DNA of 64,000 nucleotides from an uncultured Bradyrhizobium sp. (GTDB lineage Bacteria > Pseudomonadota > Alphaproteobacteria > Rhizobiales > Xanthobacteraceae): the NCBI RefSeq assembly GCF_936928535.1, contig NZ_CAKZHY010000096.1:62001-126000 (forward strand). Direction: 5' to 3'. Of the stretch, positions 1 to 8,064 are shown in pieces. Below the pieces are notes generated by a model. It was not told the DNA's origin. It ran no database searches and saw only the letters and a list, made by a program, of their open reading frames with translations. Position 1 is the first letter of the stretch; the number at the start of each line of letters is the position of its first letter. The position numbers were made by a program, and so were the translations under genes.

Positions 1-502
1 CCTTGTAACCCTCATAATTGCCGAGCAGGCCGAAGATGGGATCGGTGAACCAGATCGAGCCGTCCGATTTAACAACGACATCGTTCGGCGAGTTCAACCG
101 TTTGCCGTTGAATTGATCCATCAGCACGGTGATCTCGCCGTCGTATTCGGTGCGGGTGACGCGGCGCCCGCCATGCTCGCAGGTGACCAGCCGACCCTGG
201 CGGTCGCGGGTATTGCCATTGGCGAAATTGGAAGGCTTGCGGAACACGCTGACGGCGCCGGTCTCTTCCTCCCATTTGATGATGCGCTGGTTCGGGATGT
301 CGCTGCACAAGAGATAGCGCCCGTCGCCGAACCACACTGGGCCCTCGGCCCAGCGCAGGCCGGTCGCCAGCCGCTCTACCGCCGACAGTTTCAGCCAGTA
401 TTTTTCGAAGCGGGGGGCGAGTGCTTTTATCGCGGGGTCCGGGTAATAGGTCGCCGGCCGCCAGCCTGGCCGCTCCTGGGTGTGGGACGATGCCTCATTC
501 AT
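1..502 (-). CDS. SMP-30/gluconolactonase-family lactonase, 3' part cut by window edge
   Basis: The minus frame opens at ATG 502 with MNEASSHTQERPGW and stays open to position 1, so only the N-terminal 167 or so residues are present. The visible residues fit the six-bladed beta-propeller SMP-30/gluconolactonase family: LRWAEGPVWFGDGRYLLCSDIP carries the metal-ligand Glu of blade one, and LNSPNDVVVKSDGSIWFTDP carries the Asn-Asp pair of the next blade. Family members hydrolyse aldono- or aldarolactones using a divalent metal. The gene diverges from a uronate dehydrogenase-like gene whose product would be an aldarolactone, so the two may act in sequence; this pairing is inference. Substrate cannot be assigned. 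Confidence 0.82.
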   Translation of the reverse strand, partial: MNEASSHTQERPGWRPATYYPDPAIKALAPRFEKYWLKLSAVERLATGLRWAEGPVWFGDGRYLLCSDIPNQRIIKWEEETGAVSVFRKPSNFANGNTRDRQGRLVTCEHGGRRVTRTEYDGEITVLMDQFNGKRLNSPNDVVVKSDGSIWFTDPIFGLLGNYEGYK

Positions 503-591
503 GTCGGTTCTCTCGTTTCGTTCCCTCTGGACAATCCTGCTATCATTAGGGACACGTGACCGCAAATCGGTCGCCAAAGACGAGGAAAGAC

Positions 592-1416
592 ATGTCGCGA
601 ATCTTGATGACGGGAGCTTCGGGCGGGATCGGAACGCGCCTGCGAAAACTGCTGCCGCCGATCTATCCGGACCTCCTGCTCAGCGACATCCGTCCGCCGA
701 AGGATCTCGGGCCGAACGAGCAGTTCAAGGCCGCGGACCTGTCGGACCTCGCGCAAGTCGAGGCGATCTGCGAGGGCGTCGACGGCATCATCCACTTCGG
801 CGGCTATTCGGTCGAAGGGCCGTGGAACGACATTCTCCAGGCCAATATCATCGGCTGCTACAATCTGTTCGAGGCCGCGTACCGCAAGGGCGTCAAGCGC
901 GTGGTGTTCGCCTCGTCGAACCACACGGTCGGCTTCTATCCACGCCACCGCAGGATCGACACCGACGTCACCGTGCGGCCTGACGGACGTTACGGTGTCA
1001 GCAAGGTGTTCGGCGAAGCGGTCGGCTCGCTCTATGCCGACAAGCATGGGCTGAAGGTCACCAGCATCAGGATCGGCAATTGCGACGAGCGGCCGCTCGA
1101 CCATCGCCGCATTGCGATGTGGCTGATGCCGGAAGACCTGGTGCAGCTCTGCCGTATCGGGCTCGAGCATCCCGACATTCATTATGAGGTGTTCTACGGC
1201 GTGTCGCTGAACGAACGCGCCTGGTGGGATAACCACCGCGCCTACGAATTCGGCTATCGCCCGATCGGCCGCTCCGAGGATCACGTGGCCCACGCCATGG
1301 CCGAGCAGGCCAAGCTGAAGCCGGACCCGATCGGCGATCATTTCCAGGGCGGCGCGTTCTGCAGCAATGAGTTCGATGGTGATACCAGCCGGATCATCGA
1401 CTGGAATAAGCGGTAA
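592..1416 (+). CDS. udh: NAD-dependent uronate dehydrogenase-like SDR/epimerase-family protein
   Basis: The 274-residue product begins MSRILMTGASGGIGTRL, a Rossmann nucleotide-binding loop of the extended SDR family. It has the triad signature of that family: Ser in FGGYSVEGP, and Tyr134 and Lys138 in RYGVSK. The order and wording of motifs (HFGGYSVE, FASSNHTVGFYP, RIGNC, AWWDN, FQGG) closely resemble Agrobacterium-type uronate dehydrogenase as I remember it, which oxidises D-glucuronate or D-galacturonate to the aldarolactone. The ATG at 592 is preferred over one 36 bases upstream because GAGGAAAG sits just before it and it places the Rossmann loop at the very N-terminus. A lactonase gene diverges upstream. 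A general NAD-dependent epimerase/dehydratase remains the fallback call. Confidence 0.75.
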   Translation: MSRILMTGASGGIGTRLRKLLPPIYPDLLLSDIRPPKDLGPNEQFKAADLSDLAQVEAICEGVDGIIHFGGYSVEGPWNDILQANIIGCYNLFEAAYRKGVKRVVFASSNHTVGFYPRHRRIDTDVTVRPDGRYGVSKVFGEAVGSLYADKHGLKVTSIRIGNCDERPLDHRRIAMWLMPEDLVQLCRIGLEHPDIHYEVFYGVSLNERAWWDNHRAYEFGYRPIGRSEDHVAHAMAEQAKLKPDPIGDHFQGGAFCSNEFDGDTSRIIDWNKR

Positions 1417-1421
1417 CGTTT

Positions 1422-1506
1422 GTCGTTATGGCCGGGCTCGTCCCGGCCATCCACCTTGCCTCGCGGCGCAAAGAACGTGGATGCCCGGGACAAGCCGGGC
1501 ATGACG
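1422..1506. repeat. Extragenic palindrome, family A copy 1
   Basis: Two hairpin arms, ATGGCCGGG/CCCGGCCAT and ATGCCCGGG/CCGGGCAT, are joined by a short stem ATCCAC/GTGGAT, and the whole unit is framed by GTCGT and ATGACG. A second copy with the arms in the reverse order lies at 7922-8040. It sits immediately downstream of the dehydrogenase gene, where it could also act as an RNA hairpin. Confidence 0.75.
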
Positions 1507-1585
1507 GTCCGTTGATGTAGATCAACGTCACTGCTGGCATCATCTGGCTCTCGATTTTTGTGATCGCTATTCGAGAGCTACCACA

Positions 1586-1999
1586 ATGAAAATTAAATTG
1601 TCAGTCTTCGCGATCCTAGCGCTGACCGTGTCGGGACCAGTGCGAGCTGCACCGCTCAATGACGCCGAAGCGACGTTCCTCGACCAGCTCGTCACTGCGG
1701 CTGCGGTGGTGGAGCAACGCTGCGTCGGCTTTGAGGCCGATGGCGCGGGCGGCGTTCAACTCGGCGCCCGGCTGCTCGGCAGCCCCAACGCGGCGATGGC
1801 CATGATCGACGCCTTCTCCGCAGCGATAAAGGCTCACGACGGCGAAAGCTACGATCCCGGCAAGTTCCGCCCCGAGGTGTTCGACGCTGCAAGCAAGACG
1901 ATCAAGCGCGTCCTGGCGGATCTGGTCAGGGACCCGAAGGGGGCCTGCGCCGATTATGGGGGTGCCAGCGTGAATCGCGGCCTGTTGAGGCGCTACTGA
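1586..1999 (+). CDS. Small secreted protein of unknown function
   Basis: The 137-residue product starts with a clear signal peptide: MKIKLS, a hydrophobic stretch, then a probable cleavage after VRA-A near residue 22. The mature part is about 115 residues with two cysteines (RCVGFEADG and GACADYG) that could form a periplasmic disulfide, and it ends with GGASVNRGLLRRY. No catalytic motif is visible. The last 25 codons have a degenerate relative at 3042-3119, indicating that a paralogue once existed 1.1 kb away. It is not close enough to neighbours to suggest an operon. I do not recognise the family. Confidence 0.7.
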   Translation: MKIKLSVFAILALTVSGPVRAAPLNDAEATFLDQLVTAAAVVEQRCVGFEADGAGGVQLGARLLGSPNAAMAMIDAFSAAIKAHDGESYDPGKFRPEVFDAASKTIKRVLADLVRDPKGACADYGGASVNRGLLRRY

Positions 2000-2112
2000 C
2001 CTGGCCCTGAAAGCCCCTGCGCGAATATCGTCAGGCCCTGCGGATCGGGCCTCCCGAACGGCGAACGACTCTGACGAGATTGATCCGGTGCAGCCACGAG
2101 CTCTGGCTGCTC

Positions 2113-2796
2113 CTAGGCTCCGCTCGCAAATCCAACGAAAGTCGTCGCTTCATCGACCGACTTGCGCTCGGATATGACGGCATTGGCAGGAAAGCTGTGA
2201 TCAGGCCAGCCGAGCGCGATGCTTTTCATGATCACCTGATCATCCGCGATCCCGGCATGTTCGCGCACGACGGGAGATTGCATGATACCCTGGCTGTTGA
2301 TAACGGCTCCAAGCCCCCGCGACCAGGCCGCGTTGACGAGCGCGGTCGCCACCGCGCCACAGTCGAAAGCAGTGTCGTCGCTGGACGCCAACTGGCGATC
2401 GTAGGTTATAATCACGCACACAGGCGCGTCGAACTGACGAAAGCCGCGCAGGACCCAGTCTTGCCGCTGCTGCTTGTCGTCTCGCGCAATTCCCATGGCG
2501 CTGAACAACTGCTTGGCAACACCAATCTGGCGTTCGCGATGCACACCCTCGAAAGCCTGTCCGGTTCGAAATTCGCGCGAGTGCGGCACTCCCGCCAGAT
2601 TGCGCTCGGTGTTGCCCTGACGGATGCGATCCAGCGGTGCTCCGGTGATGACGTAGAAATTCCACGGCTGGGTATTCATCGACGACGGCGCGCGCATGGC
2701 CAGCGCCAGAATTTCCTTGATCAATTCCGGCGGGACAGGGTCGGGCTTGTAACCGCGAATGCTTCGGCGGCCGAGAATGACGTCATCAAATTCCAT
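2113..2796 (-). CDS. Nitroreductase-family FMN oxidoreductase
   Basis: The 227-residue protein begins MEFDDVILGRRSIRGYKPDPVPPE, the standard nitroreductase opening in which the RRSIR segment contacts FMN phosphate. It continues with APSSMNTQPWNFYVI, the second FMN-binding segment, and ends with GLGAVINSQG and an IALGWPD motif typical of the family C-terminal half. Members reduce nitroaromatics, quinones or enones with NAD(P)H as FMN-containing dimers. The start at 2796 is preferred; the frame continues 49 codons upstream, but that extension reads antisense through the GntR remnant and has no family similarity. Physiological substrate is unknown, and the gene stands alone. Confidence 0.88.
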   Translation of the reverse strand: MEFDDVILGRRSIRGYKPDPVPPELIKEILALAMRAPSSMNTQPWNFYVITGAPLDRIRQGNTERNLAGVPHSREFRTGQAFEGVHRERQIGVAKQLFSAMGIARDDKQQRQDWVLRGFRQFDAPVCVIITYDRQLASSDDTAFDCGAVATALVNAAWSRGLGAVINSQGIMQSPVVREHAGIADDQVIMKSIALGWPDHSFPANAVISERKSVDEATTFVGFASGA

Positions 2797-2876
2797 TTTG
2801 CGCAATTCCTGAAATTGGCGTGAGGCTGCGTTTTCTCTCACAGTTTTGATCGTGTCTAGTCTGCCGAGCTCGAGCG

Positions 2877-3044
2877 CTAGCTCTCCTCTTCCGCAATCCT
2901 TGCCAGATAATCCGCCTTGCTGAACTGCATGTGATCGACACACAACTGCGCCAGTGCCCAGCTGTCGCGTCCTTTCAGCAGCTCGATCATCAGCTCATGC
3001 TGCCGCCGCGACAGCGCGAGACCGTCGCGGTCCGCGAGGTTCTT
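2877..3044 (-). pseudogene. Truncated duplicate of the GntR/FCD regulator C-terminus
   Basis: This stretch is nearly identical to the 3' end of the intact GntR gene at 4279-4962. It encodes the same C-terminus (LADRDGLALSRRQHELMIEL through QLCVDHMQFSKADYLARIA), with a few substitutions and a slightly different tail (EEES instead of GETEP). Similarity stops abruptly near 3044, so the DNA-binding domain and most of the FCD domain are missing. It is a dead fragment, not a functional gene. It joins directly to the remnant at 3042-3119, so the region is a recombination scar. Confidence 0.8.
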
Positions 3045-3119
3045 TTGCGGAATCCGGAGAGCGCCTGCATCGCCTACGGCAACGCCAGCGTAGACCGCGG
3101 TCTCCTGAAGCGTTGCTGA
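3042..3119 (+). pseudogene. Tail fragment of a small secreted protein paralogue
   Basis: Read on the plus strand, the segment encodes LRNPESACIAYGNASVDRGL followed by LKRC and a stop. This matches the C-terminus of the secreted protein at 1586-1999 (VRDPKGACADYGGASVNRGL and then LRRY). Nothing homologous lies upstream; the open frame instead continues antisense into the GntR fragment. It is therefore the last 25 or so codons of a lost paralogue. Confidence 0.72.
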
Positions 3120-3132
3120 TCGGCATCCGGCA

Positions 3133-4062
3133 TCAGCCGGCGGCGATGTCCCGCCTGATCTTTTGCAACCGCGTGAAAGCCGCCCACGCCTTTGGATAAT
3201 CGACGTCCCTGGGATCGATGGCCAGCAACGCGCGGCATGCTTCGTTGATGTCCTCCGCAGAAGGACGCATCGCGATGTCGGCCAACGCCTCCGCCTGTTT
3301 CCAGCGGTCCTCAACGTCATCAGCGAGTTTCAGTGCTTCGGGCGGGGTTCGTTTCCGGGTTGGCTTCGCAAGCGGGTGATCCCCAGGGAATTTGGGCCAT
3401 GCGGCGGGCGGCCGCTCGGCCTGCCGCTCATTCTCCTTGGCTGCCTCGCGCGTACCGGCCGGGTTTGGCTGTGGTCTGTTAGCGGCATCCGGCGGAACGG
3501 TTCGGGTGGCCAGTTCGCGGACCTGCTGCTCCATTGTCCCACCAGACGAGGAGCCGCCCGCCGAGGGCGCGGGCGCGGTCAGCACGGGCGCGACCGAGGT
3601 CAGTCCTTCAGGGGCGACTTGCTGAATGACTTTTGCCGCCGACGCCAGCCCGGGCGACACAGCCGGTCGCTGCTGCGCGACCTTGTCCTTTCCAGTGGGG
3701 CAGGGCCTGTATCCGGATTGATAGTAAGTGATCCGAGCGTCGTCATCGATGCGGGCATAATCGACCGCCACGGTGTAGACGAACGCGGCGTTGACGGAGT
3801 GGCCGGACTTGTCCGTTGCGCTCACGGCACCGCAAACATACCTCGCGGCGTCGGCCTCGACCGAACGCAATGTGCCGAATTGAGCCGAGTCCGGATTGAT
3901 CAGCGCATGTCGGACGGCTGCTCGGGCCTTCCTGTGTTCGGGGGAGAGCGTGCTGATCAAAGCGTCTGCGTTGATGAAGTCCGGCTGGTAGTACAACCCA
4001 TACTCAATGGCGAAAAATGCTCCGCCGAAAGCGACGGCGATCAGGAGACCGGGTACATTCAT
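3133..4062 (-). CDS. Membrane-anchored protein of unknown function with Pro/Ala-rich linker
   Basis: From ATG 4062 the product is 309 residues. An N-terminal hydrophobic segment (NVPGLLIAVAFGGAFFAIEYG) is a likely membrane anchor or uncleaved signal. A globular part of about 110 residues follows, with CGAVSATDKSGHSVNAAFVY and a second Cys in SGYRPCPTG. Then comes a low-complexity Ala/Pro/Ser linker and a charged C-terminal region of about 90 residues predicted to be helical. Neither candidate start (4062 or 4092) has a good ribosome binding site; 4062 is chosen because it puts the anchor at the N-terminus. The middle part resembles small exported proteins that begin with a pilus- or heme-like strand pair, but I cannot name a family. 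Confidence 0.6.
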   Translation of the reverse strand: MNVPGLLIAVAFGGAFFAIEYGLYYQPDFINADALISTLSPEHRKARAAVRHALINPDSAQFGTLRSVEADAARYVCGAVSATDKSGHSVNAAFVYTVAVDYARIDDDARITYYQSGYRPCPTGKDKVAQQRPAVSPGLASAAKVIQQVAPEGLTSVAPVLTAPAPSAGGSSSGGTMEQQVRELATRTVPPDAANRPQPNPAGTREAAKENERQAERPPAAWPKFPGDHPLAKPTRKRTPPEALKLADDVEDRWKQAEALADIAMRPSAEDINEACRALLAIDPRDVDYPKAWAAFTRLQKIRRDIAAG

Positions 4063-4278
4063 GTGATGGTTCCGGGCATGGGAACCCGGCATGGTTGTTA
4101 TTGGTTGACAACACCATCTGCGAGAGCATCATTTAACAACCCGTTAAAAGGTTGTGCGACGAAATGACTTCCACCAAAAGGATTAGTGAGCCGGAGCGGA
4201 CGAGTTCTGCCGGTTCCCTTTTCGGCAGGATCTCTATCTAAATGGCGCTGCTGCGCTGTCGGGTTATCGACGCGGGCT

Positions 4279-4962
4279 CTAGGGCTCCGTCTCGCCTGCA
4301 ATCCGTGCCAGATAGTCCGCCTTGCTGAACTGCATGTGATCGACACACAGCTGGGCCAGTGCCCAGCTGTCGCGTCCTTTCAGCAGCTCGATCATCAGCT
4401 CGTGCTGGCGCCGCGACTGCGCGAGACCGTCGCGGTCCGCAAGGTTCTTCGCCCGCATCGGCAGGGTCAGGTTCATGTAGTCCTGCAGCGAGCGCACCAG
4501 ATAGGGATTGCCGCAGGCGGAGAACAGCACGAGGTGGAAGGCGTCGTTGGCTTCGTGGATGCCGCGCAGGTCGCGGATGTCGGCCTTCGCGCAATAATCG
4601 TGTTGCCGGGCGGTCAGTTCGTCGATCAGGGCTTGCGGCGCGGGCAGGGGGATCATCAACGCGGCCTGCCGCGTCAGCATCTCCCTCACTTCGTAAATCT
4701 GCCGGACCTCCTCGGCCGAATAGAACCGCACGGTCGCGCCGACATTCTTCTCGCGGCGGACGATACCGCGGCGCTCCGCATCCACCAGCGCCTGGCGCAC
4801 GAAGTGGCGCGAGGTGCCGTAGCGCGACATCAGCGCGTCCTCGGTCAGGCGCGCGCCCGGGGCGAGGCGGCCGAAGATGATGTCCTCCTCCAGCCGCGCG
4901 ACGACGTCATCAGGATCGTCGCGCCTGGCAGGCATGGCATCTGCGGTGCGAATGTCGGACAT
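4279..4962 (-). CDS. GntR-family transcriptional regulator, FCD (FadR-like) subgroup
   Basis: The 227-residue protein has an N-terminal winged helix at about residues 20-80 (DVVARLEEDIIFGRLAPGAR, then LTEDALMSRYGTSRHFVRQA). An all-helical FCD ligand domain follows to about residue 215; EVREMLTRQAA, HEANDAFHLVLF and the paired His of SRRQHELMIELL fit its metal/ligand helices. FCD regulators usually bind sugar acids or organic acids. It diverges from the sugar-acid dehydratase and TRAP genes, and two inverted 12-base sites lie in the shared 174-base promoter region, so it is probably their local repressor. A truncated copy of its 3' end lies at 2877-3044. Confidence 0.9.
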   Translation of the reverse strand: MSDIRTADAMPARRDDPDDVVARLEEDIIFGRLAPGARLTEDALMSRYGTSRHFVRQALVDAERRGIVRREKNVGATVRFYSAEEVRQIYEVREMLTRQAALMIPLPAPQALIDELTARQHDYCAKADIRDLRGIHEANDAFHLVLFSACGNPYLVRSLQDYMNLTLPMRAKNLADRDGLAQSRRQHELMIELLKGRDSWALAQLCVDHMQFSKADYLARIAGETEP

Positions 4963-5015
4963 GCCCTCAGCCTCCGGCGCCTCGCCGGTCCGCCCTAGGG
5001 AGCAGGGGAGGGGCA

Positions 5016-5027
5016 GATTGTCAATAA
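5016..5027 (-). promoter_or_regulatory. Candidate GntR operator, left half of inverted pair
   Basis: GATTGTCAATAA is the exact reverse complement of the site at 5080-5091. On the minus strand it contains TTGACA at 5024-5019, a perfect -35 hexamer facing the GntR gene. A convincing -10 is not visible, so the promoter part is tentative. Confidence 0.5.
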
Positions 5028-5079
5028 TCTGACTGTTTGGCGGTGTGAGGGTCCAGAAATAGCGAGATAGACGCCTGTC

Positions 5080-5091
5080 TTATTGACAATC
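5080..5091 (+). promoter_or_regulatory. Candidate GntR operator, right half of inverted pair, with -35 for the dehydratase
   Basis: TTATTGACAATC mirrors 5016-5027. The plus strand holds TTGACA at 5083-5088, facing the dehydratase gene, with TAGCAC 16 bases later as a weak -10. Binding of the divergent GntR protein here would block both promoters; this is inference from position. Confidence 0.5.
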
Positions 5092-5136
5092 GGGGGGCAG
5101 GCTGTAGCACAATGGCAAGCGAGAAGGAGTTGGATA

Positions 5137-6849
5137 ATGACGAGTGGTTTGCGCAAGGGTTTGACGAGCTATGGCGATGCCGGCTTCTCGCTCTTCCTGC
5201 GCAAGGCGTTCATCAAGGCCATGGGCTATTCCGACGACGCGCTGGAGCGCCCGATCGTCGGCATCACCAATACCTATAGCGACTACAATCCATGCCACGG
5301 CAACGTCCCCCAGATCATCGAGGCCGCAAAGCGCGGCGTGATGCTGTCGGGCGCGATGCCGTTCGTGTTCCCGACCATCTCGATCGCCGAGAGCTTTGCG
5401 CATCCGACCTCGATGTACCTGCGCAATCTGATGGCGATGGATACCGAGGAGATGATCCGGGCCCAGCCGATGGATTCGGTGATCGTGATCGGCGGTTGCG
5501 ACAAGACGCTGCCCGCGCAGGTGATGGCGGCGATCAGCGCCGACCTGCCGACCGTCGTCATTCCTGTCGGCCCCATGGTGGTCGGTCATCACAAGGGCGA
5601 GGTGCTGGGCGCCTGCACCGATTGCCGCCGGCTGTGGGCGAAATATCGCGCCGGCGATATCGACGATGCTGAGATCGAGGCCGTCAACGGCCGCCTCGCG
5701 CCGTCGGTCGGCACCTGCATGGTGATGGGCACGGCCTCCACCATGGCCTGCATGATCGAAGCCATGGGCCTGTCGCTGCCGATGAGCGCGACGATTCCGG
5801 CGCCGCACGCCGAGCGTTTCCGTCTCGCCGAGGCGAGCGGCAAGGTGGCTGCCGAGATGGCCAAAGCTAAGGGACCCAAGCCGAGCGAATTCCTGACGCC
5901 GGCCTCTTTCAAGAACGCGCAGGTCGTGCTCCAGGCGATCGGCGGCTCGACCAACGGCCTGATCCATCTGACCGCGATGGCGCATCGCTCGCCGCACCGG
6001 CTCGATCTCGAAGCGTTCGACCAGATCGGCCGCGAGGTGCCGGTGCTGGTCGACCTCAAGCCGTCGGGCGAGCATTACATGGAGCATTTCCATCATGCCG
6101 GCGGCGTGCCGAAATTGCTGGCCCAGCTCGGCGATCTCGTCGACCTCGACGCGAAGACGATTTTGGGCCAGACGCTGCGCGACGTCGTCGCCAATGCGGA
6201 GGACGTGCCCGGCCAGGACGCGATCCGCTCGCGCGACAATCCGATCAAGAAGGAGGGCGGTCTCGCCATCCTGCACGGCAACCTCGCGCCGCGCGGCGCG
6301 GTGATCAAGCAGTCGGCTGCGAGCCCGAAGCTGCTGAAGCATACCGGGCGAGCGGTGGTGTTCGAATCCGTCGAGGACATGACCTTGCGGGTCGACGATC
6401 CCGAGCTCGACGTCACCGCGGACGATGTGCTGGTGCTGCGCAATGCCGGCCCGAAGGGTGCGCCCGGCATGCCTGAGGCCGGCTATCTCCCGATTCCGAA
6501 GAAGCTGGCGCGCGGCGGCACCAAGGACATGGTGCGCATTTCCGACGCGCGCATGAGCGGCACCGCGTTCGGCACCATCGTTCTCCACATCACGCCGGAA
6601 TCCGCCGTCGGCGGGCCGCTGGCGCTGGTGAAGAACAGCGACAAGATCAGTCTCGACGTGGCCAGGCGCAGCATCGAATTGCTGGTCGATGCGGCCGAGC
6701 TGGAGCGCCGGCGCGCGGCCCTGAAGCCGGCTGCTGCCCCCGATCAAGCACGCCGAGGCTACGCCTGGCTGTTCAACGAGACCATCATGCAGGCCGACGA
6801 GGGCTGCGACTTCGACTTTATGCAGAGGACTGGGAAGCAGACTGAGTAA
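5137..6849 (+). CDS. IlvD/Edd-family sugar-acid dehydratase
   Basis: The 570-residue protein belongs to the [Fe-S] dehydratases that turn aldonates into 2-keto-3-deoxy acids. Candidate cluster ligands are Cys53 (NPCHGN), Cys121 (GGCDKT) and Cys194 (GTCMVMGT). Their spacing (68 and 73 residues), and the candidate catalytic Ser474 in SDARMSGT, match what I recall for Rhizobium L-arabinonate dehydratase with a constant offset of six. This favours a pentonate/hexonate dehydratase over branched-chain IlvD. The start at 5137 follows GAGAAGGAG at a good distance; an earlier in-frame ATG at 5083 lies inside the probable promoter. It heads a unit with the DctPQM genes and diverges from a GntR regulator. 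The exact sugar acid is unknown. Confidence 0.88.
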   Translation: MTSGLRKGLTSYGDAGFSLFLRKAFIKAMGYSDDALERPIVGITNTYSDYNPCHGNVPQIIEAAKRGVMLSGAMPFVFPTISIAESFAHPTSMYLRNLMAMDTEEMIRAQPMDSVIVIGGCDKTLPAQVMAAISADLPTVVIPVGPMVVGHHKGEVLGACTDCRRLWAKYRAGDIDDAEIEAVNGRLAPSVGTCMVMGTASTMACMIEAMGLSLPMSATIPAPHAERFRLAEASGKVAAEMAKAKGPKPSEFLTPASFKNAQVVLQAIGGSTNGLIHLTAMAHRSPHRLDLEAFDQIGREVPVLVDLKPSGEHYMEHFHHAGGVPKLLAQLGDLVDLDAKTILGQTLRDVVANAEDVPGQDAIRSRDNPIKKEGGLAILHGNLAPRGAVIKQSAASPKLLKHTGRAVVFESVEDMTLRVDDPELDVTADDVLVLRNAGPKGAPGMPEAGYLPIPKKLARGGTKDMVRISDARMSGTAFGTIVLHITPESAVGGPLALVKNSDKISLDVARRSIELLVDAAELERRRAALKPAAAPDQARRGYAWLFNETIMQADEGCDFDFMQRTGKQTE

Positions 6850-6874
6850 GGGCTGATCAATGCACTAGCCGAGA

Positions 6875-6887
6875 CCGCTTAAAGCGG
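6875..6887. promoter_or_regulatory. 13-base palindrome between dehydratase and DctP genes
   Basis: CCGCTT-A-AAGCGG is a perfect inverted repeat in the 63-base gap before the DctP gene. No U-run follows on the plus strand, so it is more likely a protein site or an mRNA hairpin that sets differential expression than a terminator. Confidence 0.3.
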
Positions 6888-6912
6888 CCGGCGACAAAAA
6901 CAGGGGGAGACG

Positions 6913-7908
6913 ATGATTGCACGATCCATGCGTGGGTTGGTGGCCGCGGCCGCCATGCTGTTCGTCACGGGTGCAGGGGCGCAGGAGGTGAAGCATTATC
7001 GCTTCGCCTACGACCAGCCCCGCAACACCGGCTATTCCATTGCCGGCGACCTCTTTGCCGACAAGCTCAAGGAATTGAGCAAAGGCACCATGATCATCGA
7101 CCAGTATCCGGGCGCGCAGCTCGGACAGGAGCCGCAGGTGCTCCAGCTCGTGAAAGCCGGCGACGTCGAATTCTCCATCGTCTCCTCGGCCAACACCGCG
7201 ACGATCTCGCCGCAGGCGGGCGTGATGTCGCTGCATTATCTGTTCCGTGACGAGCAGCATGTGGTCAAGGGGCTCGCCGATCCCCGAGTGTTCGAAGCGC
7301 TCAAGTCCATGATCGAGGAGACCACGCAGGGCCTGCATCTCATTGCCACGGGCTCGCAAGGCGTGCGCCACATGTACTCCAAGAAGGAGATCCACAATGT
7401 GGCCGACATCAAGGGCCTGAAAGTCCGCGTACAGGCCACCGCCACCGAGGACACTATGTTCCCGGCCTATGGCGCCCAGACCGTGCACATGCCGTTCGGC
7501 AGCGTCTATACGTCCTTGCAGACCGGCGTCGTCGACGTCGCCGAGAACAGCATCAATGTCTATCTCGTCAACAAGCACTACGAGGTGGCGCCGGTTCTCA
7601 ACATCACCGAGCACGAGGCCAACAACGCGCTGGTGTTCGTCTCCGACAAGCTCTGGCAGAGCCTGTCGGCCGAACAGAAGGGCTGGGTGCAGACCGCGGC
7701 CAACGAGATCAGCACGAAAGAGCCGGCGAAAGCCTTCGACCTCGAGCGCAGCGCGGCCGAGAAGCTGAAGAAGATGGGCGTCAAGATCGTGGACAACGTC
7801 GACAAGAAGAGTTTTACGGCAATCGCCGATCCCTATCTGGACAAGCTCGCCAAGGAGCTCGGTCCGCACGCCGAGAAGATCAAGGATCTGATCCGGTCGA
7901 TTAATTAG
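6913..7908 (+). CDS. TRAP transporter solute-binding protein, DctP type
   Basis: The 331-residue precursor starts with a signal peptide (MIARSMRGLVAAAAMLF, with cleavage probably after GAGA near residue 23). The mature protein has the DctP fold signatures: YRFAYDQPRNTGYSIAGDLF at the start, and the central IKGLKVRVQATATEDTMF segment whose Arg usually grips the substrate carboxylate. A strong GGGGGAGA site precedes ATG 6913. The two membrane partners follow at 8065 and 8640. Together with the dehydratase upstream, a sugar acid or other carboxylate is the likely cargo, but the sequence does not say which. Confidence 0.9.
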   Translation: MIARSMRGLVAAAAMLFVTGAGAQEVKHYRFAYDQPRNTGYSIAGDLFADKLKELSKGTMIIDQYPGAQLGQEPQVLQLVKAGDVEFSIVSSANTATISPQAGVMSLHYLFRDEQHVVKGLADPRVFEALKSMIEETTQGLHLIATGSQGVRHMYSKKEIHNVADIKGLKVRVQATATEDTMFPAYGAQTVHMPFGSVYTSLQTGVVDVAENSINVYLVNKHYEVAPVLNITEHEANNALVFVSDKLWQSLSAEQKGWVQTAANEISTKEPAKAFDLERSAAEKLKKMGVKIVDNVDKKSFTAIADPYLDKLAKELGPHAEKIKDLIRSIN

Positions 7909-7921
7909 TTCCCGAGCGCGT

Positions 7922-8040
7922 CGTCATGCCCGGGCAGAAGCGCGAAGCGCGTCTTCGCGCTGGATGTCCCGGGCATCCACGTTCTTCCTTCGAGCCCGCG
8001 CCGAGAGCGTGGATGGCCGGGGTAAGCCCGGCCATGACGG
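7922..8040. repeat. Extragenic palindrome, family A copy 2
   Basis: CGTCATGCCCGGGC and TCCCGGGCATCCACG form one arm and CGTGGATGGCCGGGG and CCCGGCCATGACG the other, giving a cruciform like the copy at 1422-1506 with about 30 extra bases in the first loop. It lies inside the transporter unit, between the DctP and DctQ genes, where it may stabilise the DctP transcript end. Confidence 0.75.
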
Positions 8041-8064
8041 AAACCGACAGCCGGGACGACCATA

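Noticed and set aside
4093..4278. ACAACC-N8-GGTTGT repeat near 4135 and a plus-strand TTGACA near 4106 as promoter or terminator
   Set aside because: No plus-strand gene follows, there is no U-run, and the -10 is poor. The gap shows nothing else I can support.
5080..6747. A 555-codon minus-strand frame opposite the dehydratase
   Set aside because: It is antisense to a gene with intact [Fe-S] motifs and its product is an Arg/His/Asp-rich string with no domain, as expected from high-GC third-position bias.
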